A DNA stretch of 64,000 nt from Gammaproteobacteria bacterium (GTDB lineage Bacteria; Pseudomonadota; Gammaproteobacteria; HK1). The stretch spans positions 62,001 through 126,000 of the forward strand of contig JAJEAD010000097.1 of the NCBI GenBank assembly GCA_022824305.1, given 5' to 3'. Positions 1-7,831 of this stretch are shown piece by piece. Made by a program: the position numbers and the translations under genes. The first letter of the stretch is position 1. The number at the start of each line of letters is the position of its first letter. The notes under the pieces are model-generated. The model was not told where the DNA came from and ran no database searches. It saw only the letters and a program-made list of their open reading frames with translations.

Positions 1-257
1 ACGGATCCCGCCGCAACGAGAGCGAGCGGCTGCGCCCGGCGCTGGTGATCGGCTACTCCGCGGCCGACGCGTTCCCCTACGTGGCCATGTCGCCGCAACA
101 CTCGGACCGCCACACCTGGCATGTCGTGCGGGGCCGCCGGCCCCTCTACGCCCATCACCAGCCGCTCCGGGTCAAGGTGCCGCCGGCCTGGACGAGCGAG
201 GACTTCGAGCCGATCTTCAACATGCAGCGCGACTCCGAAACAAGCGGCTCGGCGTAG
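1..257 (+). CDS. 3' fragment of a probable phytanoyl-CoA dioxygenase (PhyH) family protein
   Basis: The frame is open from the left edge to the TAG at 255-257, so about 84 C-terminal residues are visible and the start lies outside. The stretch GSRRNESERLRPALVIGYS resembles the C-terminal PhyH segment in which a His/Ser-rich turn is followed by N-x-S-x3-R-x-A and a beta strand. That segment carries the 2-oxoglutarate-binding arginine and follows the distal iron histidine. If this is right, the protein is an Fe(II)/2OG oxygenase acting on a small substrate. The family call rests on this one segment. No gene follows on the same strand; the next gene converges from the other side. Confidence 0.4.
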   Translation, partial: GSRRNESERLRPALVIGYSAADAFPYVAMSPQHSDRHTWHVVRGRRPLYAHHQPLRVKVPPAWTSEDFEPIFNMQRDSETSGSA

Positions 258-271
258 CGGGATCTTCTCTC

Positions 272-934
272 TCAGCGCCGCCTCTCTCGAAGCAGGGTCT
301 CGAGCTCCACGACCCGCGCTTCGGCCGCCCGACGGGCGGCGTGCTCCTCGGATTGGCTGAGCAGGATCTGGCCCGTCACCGGGTTCCGGAAGCGCATCTC
401 TCCGCCTTGCGCCCGCAGCTCGAGCCCCAGCGTCTCGCTCGTCAGGGTCAGCGCGCCTTCGGGCGAGGTCACCGCCAACTGGCGCACGTAGGCGCTCCCG
501 GCGAGGCGCAGACCCTGCAGCACCGGCGTGAAGTACTCCCCCGTGGGGTCGTAGAGCCAGTACTCCTTCACCCCCAGGCGCGCGTAGACCTCGCGCTTCG
601 GTCCAAGGTCCTCGCGCCACGTGCTCTTCGAGGCCACCTCCAGCACGAAATCCGGCGCCTTGCCCTCCTCCCACACCAGGTAGTGCATCCGCATCCGATC
701 CTCGACCCCGAAGACCACGAACACGTCCGGCGCCACCGATACTCGCGGATTGCCCTCCTCGTAGTACACGAGCAGGTCGCCGGAGACGTACACGTCGTCC
801 CGGTCCTGGTAGTACACCCGCAACGCGCCGATTCCGTAGTGCATCGCCGCAAGCTGGGCGTCGTTCTCCGCCATCGGCCTGCCGTCCCCGCTCGGGTACT
901 CAATCGCGGCCGGAGGCGGAACGGTTCGGCTCAT
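272..934 (-). CDS. Uma2 family (DUF820) putative endonuclease
   Basis: The protein has 220 residues and carries the Uma2 core, a restriction-endonuclease-like PD-(D/E)xK fold. The acidic core is visible as SVAPDVFVVFG followed by DFVLEVASKST, then the usual YARLGVKEYWLYDP block. The C-terminal 35 residues are Arg/Glu-rich and probably helical. I start at ATG 934 because a GGGGG ribosome-binding site precedes it; the frame stays open upstream to 1060 but without one. Uma2 proteins are abundant in cyanobacteria and scattered elsewhere, and their biological role is poorly defined. No partner gene is evident. Confidence 0.8.
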   Translation of the reverse strand: MSRTVPPPAAIEYPSGDGRPMAENDAQLAAMHYGIGALRVYYQDRDDVYVSGDLLVYYEEGNPRVSVAPDVFVVFGVEDRMRMHYLVWEEGKAPDFVLEVASKSTWREDLGPKREVYARLGVKEYWLYDPTGEYFTPVLQGLRLAGSAYVRQLAVTSPEGALTLTSETLGLELRAQGGEMRFRNPVTGQILLSQSEEHAARRAAEARVVELETLLRERRR

Positions 935-1336
935 GGCCAACCCCCTGCTGGCGGTACGCCGGGGTCGGATGGCCCCGCGTCGTGAAGGACGGTAACACAG
1001 CCTCGTCCCGGTCCGAAGTCGAACGATGGGGATGCACAATGCGCCATCACCGTGTGTCATTCCGTAAGCCAGGCGCTCGATTCGAGTAGGAGATCAACCC
1101 GACGTATCGTCCTTCCGGCGGCTGTCACCACTAAATTCCAGGGTGGGGCCCAGAATCCCGCCAGGTGTCGATGGGTCAGCGAAGCATCGAGCAGATCGCG
1201 CTCGTCATCTTCGGCCGGACCAATCTCCCGGACCGGATACGCGAAGGGGTCGCCGCTGTTGCCGTGCGTGTGACGCGTGATCCGGCGGACTCCCGGAGTC
1301 GACGTTCGGGCCGCCCGGGGCCGGCTCGCGGGGCGC
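935..1336. other. Intergenic stretch with a possible orphan C-terminal coding remnant
   Basis: There is no complete gene in these 402 bases. On the minus strand one frame stays open from about 1300 to a TGA at 1057-1059. It reads like protein (for example GDPFAYPVREIGPAEDD, then LTHRHLAGFWAPPW) but has no upstream start codon in frame. It could be the tail of a lost gene or chance openness in GC-rich DNA. I do not recognise a family. Confidence 0.3.
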
Positions 1337-2770
1337 CTACTCCCGGATCGGCAGCACCATGGGGGAGAGCTCGCTTGCGCTTCGACCCGCCCAGTCGAGC
1401 GACGGCGTGCGTTCGAGGGAGCGGGCCTGGGCCTCCTGGAGACCGGCGAGCGCGCCGCGGTAGTCGATGGTGAGCACCTCGCCCCGGTTCACGACCAGCT
1501 CGCCGTCCACGTAGACACGCTCGACGGCGCGGTCCGCCGCGACGTAGACGAGGCTGCGCAGCGGCTCGCGCACCGGCATCATCGACGGCGCGCCGAGGTC
1601 GACGAGGACGAGGTCGGCCCGGCATCCCGGCGCGAGGCGGCCGATGTCGTCGCGGCGGAGCGCGTTCGCGCCCCCGATGGTGGCGGCATCGAACACGTCG
1701 CTCGTGGTGAGGTCCGCCACGCTCTCTCCCGCGATCCGGGCGCAGTAGAGCGCGCTGCGCATCTCGTCGAGGAAGTTGTGGGGGTAGGTGTCGGTGCCGA
1801 TGCCGACGTTGATGCCGCGGTGCAGGTAGGCGCCGAGGGTGCGCAGCGATATGCCGCGGCGCATGAACACGGTGGGACAGTGGGCGACGCTCACCGCGTT
1901 GTCGGCGAGGAGATCCAGGTCTTCCCGGCTCGTCCAGTGCAGCCAGGGGTGGTGGTCCAGGAAGATCGCGTGCCCGATCACGCTGCGCTCGCCCAGCGCT
2001 CCGACCGAGTGCAGGAAGCGGAGCGGCGTCTTGCCGTGCCGGCGCTGCATCTCGTGGAACTCGGCCACGCTCTGGGCGGCGTGGGTCTGCCACGGTAGCG
2101 CGTACTCCTCGGCGTAGTCGTAGGAGTCGCGCAGCAGCTCCGGGCGGCAGGTATCCACCTGGGCGGGATAGACCATGCCGCCGAGGCGCCCGCAGGGGTG
2201 CTGGCGGGCACGCTCGATGAGGCGCCTCGCCTCCTCGAAGCCCTCGCGTCCGGCGCCCGGAGACCACTCGTACTCGAGCGAGTGGCCGTCGCGCGTGAAC
2301 CAGCGCGCGTCACGGAAGCCCGGGGCGACGACCGCCCGGATTCCGCTCGCGGCAAGGACGTCCAGCCACTCGTCGTAAGGGGCGGAGAGGTCGGTGATCG
2401 TGGTGCACCCCGAGAGCAGCAGCTCCGCGATCGCGACCTGGAGCGTGGCGACCCTTCCCTGCGCGTCGTTGTCGAACACGGTGAGGAACTCGTAGAGCGA
2501 GCTGTGATGGAACCCGGGGCTCAGCGTCTCGTCCGTGATGCCCTTGCGCAGCGGCTCGCTCGAGGGGTGGGAGTGCAGGTTGACGAGCCCGGGCATCACG
2601 AGGCGATCGCGTCCGTCGATCACCTCGTCGGCGGGGCCCTCGTAGTGCTTGCCGACGAAGGTGATGACGCCGTCGGCAAACGCGACGTCCGCATCGCGAA
2701 GGTAATGGTGGCGCTCGCCGTCCCAGGCGACCGCCCACGCCGCTTCGCGAATGAGGGTGGCGCCGCTCAT
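1337..2770 (-). CDS. Amidohydrolase (AtzA/TrzN/cytosine-deaminase-like superfamily)
   Basis: This 477-residue metal-dependent hydrolase of the amidohydrolase superfamily is probably cytoplasmic. The HxH metal pair is at residues 66-68 (GLVNLHSHPSS). Further metal ligands are expected at QTHAAQS and the FLDHHPW segment, and the catalytic aspartate in GIGTDTYPHN. The C-terminal half ends with the small composite beta domain typical of deaminases and chlorohydrolases (RADLVLVDLG, VYVDGELVVNRG). The substrate cannot be read from sequence; close superfamily members deaminate or dechlorinate N-heterocycles. Its ATG overlaps the stop of the upstream M24 gene by four bases (ATGA), so the two are translationally coupled and likely act on one pathway. 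Confidence 0.85.
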   Translation of the reverse strand: MSGATLIREAAWAVAWDGERHHYLRDADVAFADGVITFVGKHYEGPADEVIDGRDRLVMPGLVNLHSHPSSEPLRKGITDETLSPGFHHSSLYEFLTVFDNDAQGRVATLQVAIAELLLSGCTTITDLSAPYDEWLDVLAASGIRAVVAPGFRDARWFTRDGHSLEYEWSPGAGREGFEEARRLIERARQHPCGRLGGMVYPAQVDTCRPELLRDSYDYAEEYALPWQTHAAQSVAEFHEMQRRHGKTPLRFLHSVGALGERSVIGHAIFLDHHPWLHWTSREDLDLLADNAVSVAHCPTVFMRRGISLRTLGAYLHRGINVGIGTDTYPHNFLDEMRSALYCARIAGESVADLTTSDVFDAATIGGANALRRDDIGRLAPGCRADLVLVDLGAPSMMPVREPLRSLVYVAADRAVERVYVDGELVVNRGEVLTIDYRGALAGLQEAQARSLERTPSLDWAGRSASELSPMVLPIRE

Positions 2771-3978
2771 TGGACGAAGAGGCGCCGTTCGACGCTGCCG
2801 AAGGGCTCGCAGCCCGTTTCGGTCACCACGCTCGTCTCGCTGAACATCACCCCGTGCTCGCCGAGTCGGCGCAGGGCCACGGGGTGATGGAAGACCATGC
2901 CGGGGCGGATCGGCGTGTGCTGGCCGCGCATGATGAGTCCGGTGCGGTCGGCCCAGGTCGGAGGAAAGCCCGCCCCCACCCCGTAGCCGAAGCAGCCGTG
3001 GAAGACGAGCTCCTCGCCGGCGGCCGCGATGCCCCGCCAGCCCGCTTCCGCGACCTCGTGGCCGGTGCGGCCGGGGCGGAGCGCTTCCAGCACGCAGTCG
3101 AGCGCCCGCAGGCAGGCGTCGGCGAGGCGCTGCACGCCGGCGCCGGGCGTCCCGATGCTCGCGGTGCGCATGAGCGGGGTGGTGTAGCGCTGGTAGCAGG
3201 CTCCGATCTCGACGCAAACGCTGTCGCCCCGGCGAAGCGGGTTGCGCTTGTGGCTCGAGTGCAGGATGCCCGAGCGCGCACCCGTGGTGACGATCGGCGA
3301 CACGCACATGTACTCGCTGCCCGCGAGCAGCATCGCCTGCGTCGCCGCCGCGGCCACCGCGTTGTCGCTGCCGCCTTCCACCGCCGCTTCCATCGCCGCC
3401 CTCATGCCCGCGTCGCTCATCCCCGCCGCGCGGCGGTGGCAGGCGAGCTCGAGCTCGGACTTCTGCGTTCTCAGCGCCACGACGAGCTGAGTGGCGTCTT
3501 CGAAGCGGGCCTCGGGAAGCGCTGCCCGCAGCTCTTCGAGACACTGCGGAGTCAGGCCGCTCGCGTCCTTCTCGACCCCGATGGTCGCGCTTCCAAGTCC
3601 CGCTTCGCGCAGGCGCTCGCCGAGGTACGCAGCGCCGCTTCGCTCCGGGTCGAAGCCCCAGGCGCGCTCGAGCCAGGAATGGAGCAGCGCGGTGCCGAGC
3701 TCCGGCGCCGGCACCACCAGTGCCGGGTCGCCCTCCGCGGGCACGATCAGGGTCTCCCCGCCGAGCACCGAGAAGGTCTGGTAGCCCGAGAGATGGAGCA
3801 CGTGGGCGGGGTTCGAGACGACGAGCCCGCCCATCCCCGCCCCTGCGAGCGCCGCGCGGGCGGCGTCGATCCGGCGGCGGTACTCCTCGGCGGGAAACGC
3901 AGTTTCCAGGGGAAGGGTTCCGAGCGCGCTGCGTGCGAGCGGTCCGCCCCGCAGACTGGGGTGCACGGTCACCGTCAT
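2767..3978 (-). CDS. M24-fold hydrolase of the creatinase / ectoine hydrolase (DoeA) type
   Basis: This 403-residue pita-bread-fold protein has an N-terminal creatinase domain (about 30-160) and a C-terminal M24 domain (about 170-395). The M24 metal aspartates are not conserved: the usual D-x-G is VEIG (Glu257), and the usual sD-xx-RT is YTTPLMRT (265-272). Metal-free creatinases and DoeA ectoine hydrolases have lost their metal sites in the same way. Metal-free catalysis of a C-N bond cleavage is therefore more likely than proline peptidase activity. A strong GGAGG site sits just before the ATG. It is the first gene of a two-gene operon with the amidohydrolase. Ectoine, creatine or another N-methylated compound are all possible substrates. 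Confidence 0.75.
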   Translation of the reverse strand: MTVTVHPSLRGGPLARSALGTLPLETAFPAEEYRRRIDAARAALAGAGMGGLVVSNPAHVLHLSGYQTFSVLGGETLIVPAEGDPALVVPAPELGTALLHSWLERAWGFDPERSGAAYLGERLREAGLGSATIGVEKDASGLTPQCLEELRAALPEARFEDATQLVVALRTQKSELELACHRRAAGMSDAGMRAAMEAAVEGGSDNAVAAAATQAMLLAGSEYMCVSPIVTTGARSGILHSSHKRNPLRRGDSVCVEIGACYQRYTTPLMRTASIGTPGAGVQRLADACLRALDCVLEALRPGRTGHEVAEAGWRGIAAAGEELVFHGCFGYGVGAGFPPTWADRTGLIMRGQHTPIRPGMVFHHPVALRRLGEHGVMFSETSVVTETGCEPFGSVERRLFVQ

Positions 3979-4161
3979 CCTGGAACCACCTCCGCCGGGT
4001 CGGTGAGTCGGGGCGTCGCCTCGCCGCCGCGACCGGGCGCCTACAGTAGCGCATCTTCCGCTTCCGGTGCTTGCCGGCGCCGGACTTGCCCTCGGGACAG
4101 CGCGCAAATAGCCTGTCGCTCTCCGTCGCCGGGTGGCCCGGCGCGATGCCGGGGTCTGCCG

Positions 4162-5349
4162 ATGCGATTCGACGGAAACGTCTACTATCACGAGTGCGAG
4201 CCCTACCCGGAGCACAAGCTGCTGGGCGAGTGGGCGGACACCGCCAGGGTGCTGGATCAGGGCGGATTCACCACCTGCTGGCTGGGCGAGCACCACTTCT
4301 GGTACAGCGGCTATCCGGTCGCGTGTCCCAACCCGGTCCTGGTCGGGCTCCACCTCGCCAGCATCACGAAGAACCTGCGCATGGGGCAGAGCGCCTGCAT
4401 CCTGCCCGATCACCACCCCATCCGGCTCGCGGAAGACCTCGCGACCGCGGACCAGCTCACCAGCGGGCGCCTGGACGTGGGCATCGCGCGGGGCACCAAC
4501 AGCTCCGCGTCCATTCAGTTCAACCGCGCCGCCGACCGCCGCGATCCCGCCACCAACTACCGGCTCTTCGCGGAGACCCTGGACATCATGCAGAAGTGCT
4601 GGACGGAAGACGCGGTCCGGCACGAGGGAGAGTTCTACACCATCCCCGAGCCGGGGTGGTCGGAGGCCGACCCGCGCATCTACGAGAACGACTCCGAGCA
4701 CTACGGCCCGAACGGCGAGCTGATCGCGCTCGGCGTCACGCCCAAGCCCTTCCAGAAGCCCTACCCACCCATCTGGCAGGCGGCGGACTCGACCTCCTCC
4801 TACGAGTTCGCGGCGCGGCGCGGGCATTCGATCATCGGGGTCGCACGCTCCTTCGAGGGCACCCGCGAAGCGTGGACCCGCTACCGGGAGGTCGCGAGCG
4901 AAGCGAGCGGACGGAACCTCCCGATGGGGGTGTGCGCGAACGGCCAGACGCTGAACGTCATGCGCACCTTCCACATTGCCGAGACCTGTGAGGAAGCGGA
5001 GCGCGATGCCCGCCACGGCATCAATACCTTCTTCGACATGGCCACCGGCCTCAATCCCAACTGGGCGCGGGAGGGGTTCCTGGCCCGGCACGAATCCCTC
5101 AGCGACGAGGATCGCAACCTCGACTGGTTCGACTTCTTCCAGAAGTACGAGATGCTGTTCATCGGGTCGCCGGACTTCGTGGCCGAGCGCATCGACAAGT
5201 TCCGTTCCGAGCTCAACTGCCAGCACGTGACCCTGTGGCCGAATCCCGGATTCGTGCCCTACGAGAAGGTGCGCCGGGGCATCGAGCTCTTCGCGGAGCG
5301 GGTGATCCCGCAATTCGAGGCCGGCGAGGCGGCGGTCGCGGCCGAGTGA
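4162..5349 (+). CDS. LLM class flavin-dependent oxidoreductase (luciferase-like monooxygenase)
   Basis: This 395-residue TIM-barrel protein belongs to the bacterial luciferase family. Typical elements are GFTTCWLGEHHFW near residue 35, the non-prolyl-cis region around LPDHHPIRLAEDLATADQL, SGRLDVGIARGTN (about 106-118), and the late GSPDFVAERI helix. Family members use reduced FMN, or sometimes F420, for monooxygenation, often of small carbon-sulfur or carbon-nitrogen compounds. The gene is transcribed divergently from the M24/amidohydrolase pair across 183 bp. No dedicated flavin reductase is adjacent. The substrate is unknown. Confidence 0.85.
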   Translation: MRFDGNVYYHECEPYPEHKLLGEWADTARVLDQGGFTTCWLGEHHFWYSGYPVACPNPVLVGLHLASITKNLRMGQSACILPDHHPIRLAEDLATADQLTSGRLDVGIARGTNSSASIQFNRAADRRDPATNYRLFAETLDIMQKCWTEDAVRHEGEFYTIPEPGWSEADPRIYENDSEHYGPNGELIALGVTPKPFQKPYPPIWQAADSTSSYEFAARRGHSIIGVARSFEGTREAWTRYREVASEASGRNLPMGVCANGQTLNVMRTFHIAETCEEAERDARHGINTFFDMATGLNPNWAREGFLARHESLSDEDRNLDWFDFFQKYEMLFIGSPDFVAERIDKFRSELNCQHVTLWPNPGFVPYEKVRRGIELFAERVIPQFEAGEAAVAAE

Positions 5350-5368
5350 GGCCCGGGCCGGCGGCACC

Positions 5369-5506
5369 ATGAGCACCACGGATCGCGCTTTCCACGACAC
5401 CCTCACCGTCATCGACGGGTGCCAGTTCAGCAACTGGTTCCAGTGCGGCTTCGCCGACTCCCAGGTCTACAACATGAACCGGGAGTACTTCGAGCCCGAG
5501 CCGTGA
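5369..5506 (+). pseudogene. 45-codon ORF, possible N-terminal stub of an M19 membrane dipeptidase
   Basis: The reading frame starts with ATG 20 bases after the LLM stop and ends at TGA 5504-5506. The beginning, FHDTLTVIDGCQFSNW, resembles the first strand of bacterial M19 dipeptidases, where a V-I-D-G-x-x-x-x-x-W element opens the barrel. The remaining 300 or so residues, including the metal ligands, are absent. It may be a decayed gene or a genuine small protein. The similarity is short, so confidence is low. Confidence 0.3.
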
Positions 5507-5580
5507 GCCATGGAGGGCCGCGCGCTTCCCGCGGGTTGCGCGCGCCTTCGAAGAGTCCAACCGCCATCCTGGGAGACGCC

Positions 5581-6048
5581 ATGAACGCTGACGAGATGAG
5601 CGCGGCCATCGACCGCATGTTCGCCGCCTACTCGGCCGGCGACCTCGACGGATTCGTCGCCGGCTGCGCGGAGGACATGCACTACGAGGATACCGGCGGC
5701 GGGTCACCGCTGACCGGACGCGCCGCATTCCGGGACTATGCCTCCGGCTGGTTCGACGCCTGCTCCGACGGGGTGCTGCAGCCGGTCAGGAAGATCATCT
5801 CCGGCGACGAGGCGGCGCTCGAGATGCGCTTCACCGCCACCCACGATCGCGGGCCGCTCTACGGCGTGCCGCCCACGGGCAAGCGCATCGAGCTCGCCTT
5901 CGCGATCACGCTGCGCTTCCGCGCCGGCGAAGTGAGCGAGCTCAAGGCCTGGTACAGCCCGATCGGGCCGCTGCAGGCGGTGGGTCTCGTCGGCGACCTG
6001 CCGGGGCGACCCGCGCCCGCCGGGACTCGAGCGGGAGCAGGCACGTGA
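5581..6048 (+). CDS. SnoaL-like / NTF2-fold protein
   Basis: The 155-residue protein has the cone-shaped alpha+beta fold of SnoaL-like enzymes: an N-terminal helix pair (MSAAIDRMFAAYSAGDLDGF), then CAEDMHYEDTGG, TGRAAFRDYASG, and strands such as AALEMRFTATHDRG with PPTGKRIELAFAITL. Family members include polyketide cyclases, epoxide hydrolases and ketosteroid isomerases, but many have no assigned reaction. Its stop codon overlaps the GTG start of the following ureohydrolase (GTGA). This coupling suggests a role in the same pathway. The last 20 residues are Gly/Ala/Pro-rich and probably disordered. Confidence 0.75.
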   Translation: MNADEMSAAIDRMFAAYSAGDLDGFVAGCAEDMHYEDTGGGSPLTGRAAFRDYASGWFDACSDGVLQPVRKIISGDEAALEMRFTATHDRGPLYGVPPTGKRIELAFAITLRFRAGEVSELKAWYSPIGPLQAVGLVGDLPGRPAPAGTRAGAGT

Positions 6049-7004
6049 CCGGCAGTCCCGACTTCACACCTCTCGATCCCGCGGTGGTCCCGCGCTTCGC
6101 GGACATCGCGACCTTCATGCGCACCCGTCGCTGCGAGCCGATGGACGAGGTCGACATCGCGATGGTCGGCGTGCCCTTCGACATCGGGCTGAACTACCGC
6201 AGCGGCGCCCGCCAGGGCCCGGCCGGGGTGCGCGAGGCCTCGAGGATCATCCGGCGGGTGCACCCGACGTCCGGCATCCGCCCCTTCGAGATCTGCAACG
6301 TGGCGGACTTGGGCGACGCTCCCGTGAACCCGATGAGCAAGGATGCCTCGATCGAGATGATCGAGGCCTTCTTCGCCGAGCTCCGCGCCCATCGCATCGT
6401 TCCCATCGCGGTGGGCGGCGACCACACCATTCCGCTGCCCATCCTGCGCGCGCTCGCGGCCGAGCGTCCGGTCGGGGTACTCCACTTCGACGCCCACGCC
6501 GACGTGCTCGACGAGATCTGCGGCGACAGGGTGAACCACGCGACCTTCATGCGGCGCGGCTTCGAGGAGGGCCTCATCGACGCCTCGCGGGTCATCCAGG
6601 TCGGCATGCGGGGCAGCCGCTTCGGGGCCGACGACGTGCAGTTCGGCTACGACGTCGGGTACCGCGTCATCACGATGGACGAGTACGAGGACATGGGGCG
6701 CGCCGCGGTCATCGAGTGCATCGACCGCGTGCTCGGGGAAGGCCCCGTCTACATCTCGCTCGACATCGACGGGCTCGATCCCGCCTTCCTGCCCGGAACC
6801 GGCGTGCCCGAGATCGGCGGCATCACGCCGCGCGACGCCCAGGTCATCCTCCGCTCCCTGCGCGGGCGCGAGATCGTCGGCGCCGACATCAGCGAGGTCT
6901 CACCCTGCTTCGATCCCACCGGCATCACCTGCGTCACGGTGGCGAACCTCATGTTCGAGATGCTCTGCGTGATGGCGGACGGCATCCACTCCCGGCGGAG
7001 CTGA
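6045..7004 (+). CDS. Ureohydrolase (agmatinase / guanidino-acid hydrolase family)
   Basis: This 319-residue enzyme of the arginase/agmatinase family is expected to release urea from a guanidino compound with a binuclear Mn centre. All ligand motifs are present: GGDHT with His127, DAHAD with Asp149, His151 and Asp153, and SLDIDGLDP with Asp240 and Asp242. The agmatinase-type GTGVPE motif and a GVPFDIG start are also seen. The substrate loop (DAHADVLDEICG) differs from the classical agmatinase form, so guanidinobutyrate or guanidinopropionate are alternatives. The start is GTG 6045, overlapping the SnoaL-like gene. A neighbouring creatinase-like gene makes guanidino-compound use plausible. Confidence 0.88.
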   Translation: MTGSPDFTPLDPAVVPRFADIATFMRTRRCEPMDEVDIAMVGVPFDIGLNYRSGARQGPAGVREASRIIRRVHPTSGIRPFEICNVADLGDAPVNPMSKDASIEMIEAFFAELRAHRIVPIAVGGDHTIPLPILRALAAERPVGVLHFDAHADVLDEICGDRVNHATFMRRGFEEGLIDASRVIQVGMRGSRFGADDVQFGYDVGYRVITMDEYEDMGRAAVIECIDRVLGEGPVYISLDIDGLDPAFLPGTGVPEIGGITPRDAQVILRSLRGREIVGADISEVSPCFDPTGITCVTVANLMFEMLCVMADGIHSRRS

Positions 7005-7619
7005 CTACCCGTACACCTTTCTGGCCGACGCCCGTTCCGCGATCCTGGCGGCGACCCGAGCCGCGTTCGGGAACTCGTCCATGGTCGGATGCCCGCGCTC
7101 CGGGCTGAGCCACGTCGTGAGCATGAAGAGATGGATGTCCGCCGCGCTGAAGCGCTCGCCGAGCATCCACTCGCGATCGCCGATCGCCTGATCGATGAAA
7201 CCCCAGATCTCCCGCAACCTGATGCATGACCTGACACGGGCGCTCTCGTGATGGTCGGGCGTCTCGCAGAAGCGCCACGGGTAGTACGTGAGCTGATAGG
7301 CCATCTGCAGGGTGTTGGACATGTAGACGAGCCACTGCAGGAAGGGCCCCCGCAAGGGATCGTCGTCGGCGGGCGCAAGTCCTGCTTCGGGATGGCGGCC
7401 GGTCAGAAAGACGGTGATGGCGGACGCTTCGTGCATCGACCCGCCCTCATAGACCAGCACCGGGACCCAGCCGTTGGGGTTGAGCGCGAGGAGCTCCGGC
7501 GCCCGCGGCACGTGATCGCCGATGTCGGTCCCGATCAGCCGGTACTCGGCCCCGATTTCTTCGAGTATGACGCGCGTGCCCATCGCCGCGCTTCGTTCCG
7601 CATAGAAGAGTTCATACAT
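7005..7619 (-). CDS. Glutathione S-transferase family protein
   Basis: This 204-residue protein has an N-terminal thioredoxin-like domain (about 1-80; NPNGWVPVLVYEGG with the cis-Pro, then MHEASAITVFL for glutathione binding) and an all-helical C-terminal domain (about 90-200; GERFSAADIHLFMLTTWL, the N-capping box). The likely catalytic residue near the N terminus is Ser10 or Tyr6 (YAERSAA). It is cytosolic and probably detoxifies an electrophile or isomerises an intermediate. It converges with the ureohydrolase, abutting it directly, and is divergent from the amine oxidase. Confidence 0.85.
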   Translation of the reverse strand: MYELFYAERSAAMGTRVILEEIGAEYRLIGTDIGDHVPRAPELLALNPNGWVPVLVYEGGSMHEASAITVFLTGRHPEAGLAPADDDPLRGPFLQWLVYMSNTLQMAYQLTYYPWRFCETPDHHESARVRSCIRLREIWGFIDQAIGDREWMLGERFSAADIHLFMLTTWLSPERGHPTMDEFPNAARVAARIAERASARKVYG

Positions 7620-7831
7620 GATCGGACTCCCGGGTCGCTCTCGGCACCCATTCTAGGGCGACTCGCAGGCGTGCTGGGCCTGGGCTTCGCCCGAAGCAGG
7701 AGTACACGCCATACTTCGATGCAGGCGGCAGGAAGGGACTGGACCATGGTTCCTTCCCACCGCCTCCCTCCTTGCCGAAGCGCGCCTGCGCCCGCGCAAC
7801 GAGCGAGTGTCGCTCCCCGGAAACACTGATC

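Noticed and set aside
1-257. Ectoine hydroxylase EctD as the identity of the PhyH-like fragment
   Set aside because: EctD belongs to the PhyH family and would fit the double EctC gene, but this fragment lacks the EctD C-terminal pattern as I know it.
2767-3978. Xaa-Pro aminopeptidase
   Set aside because: The metal ligands typical of active prolidases and aminopeptidase P are replaced; a creatinase/DoeA-like role fits better.
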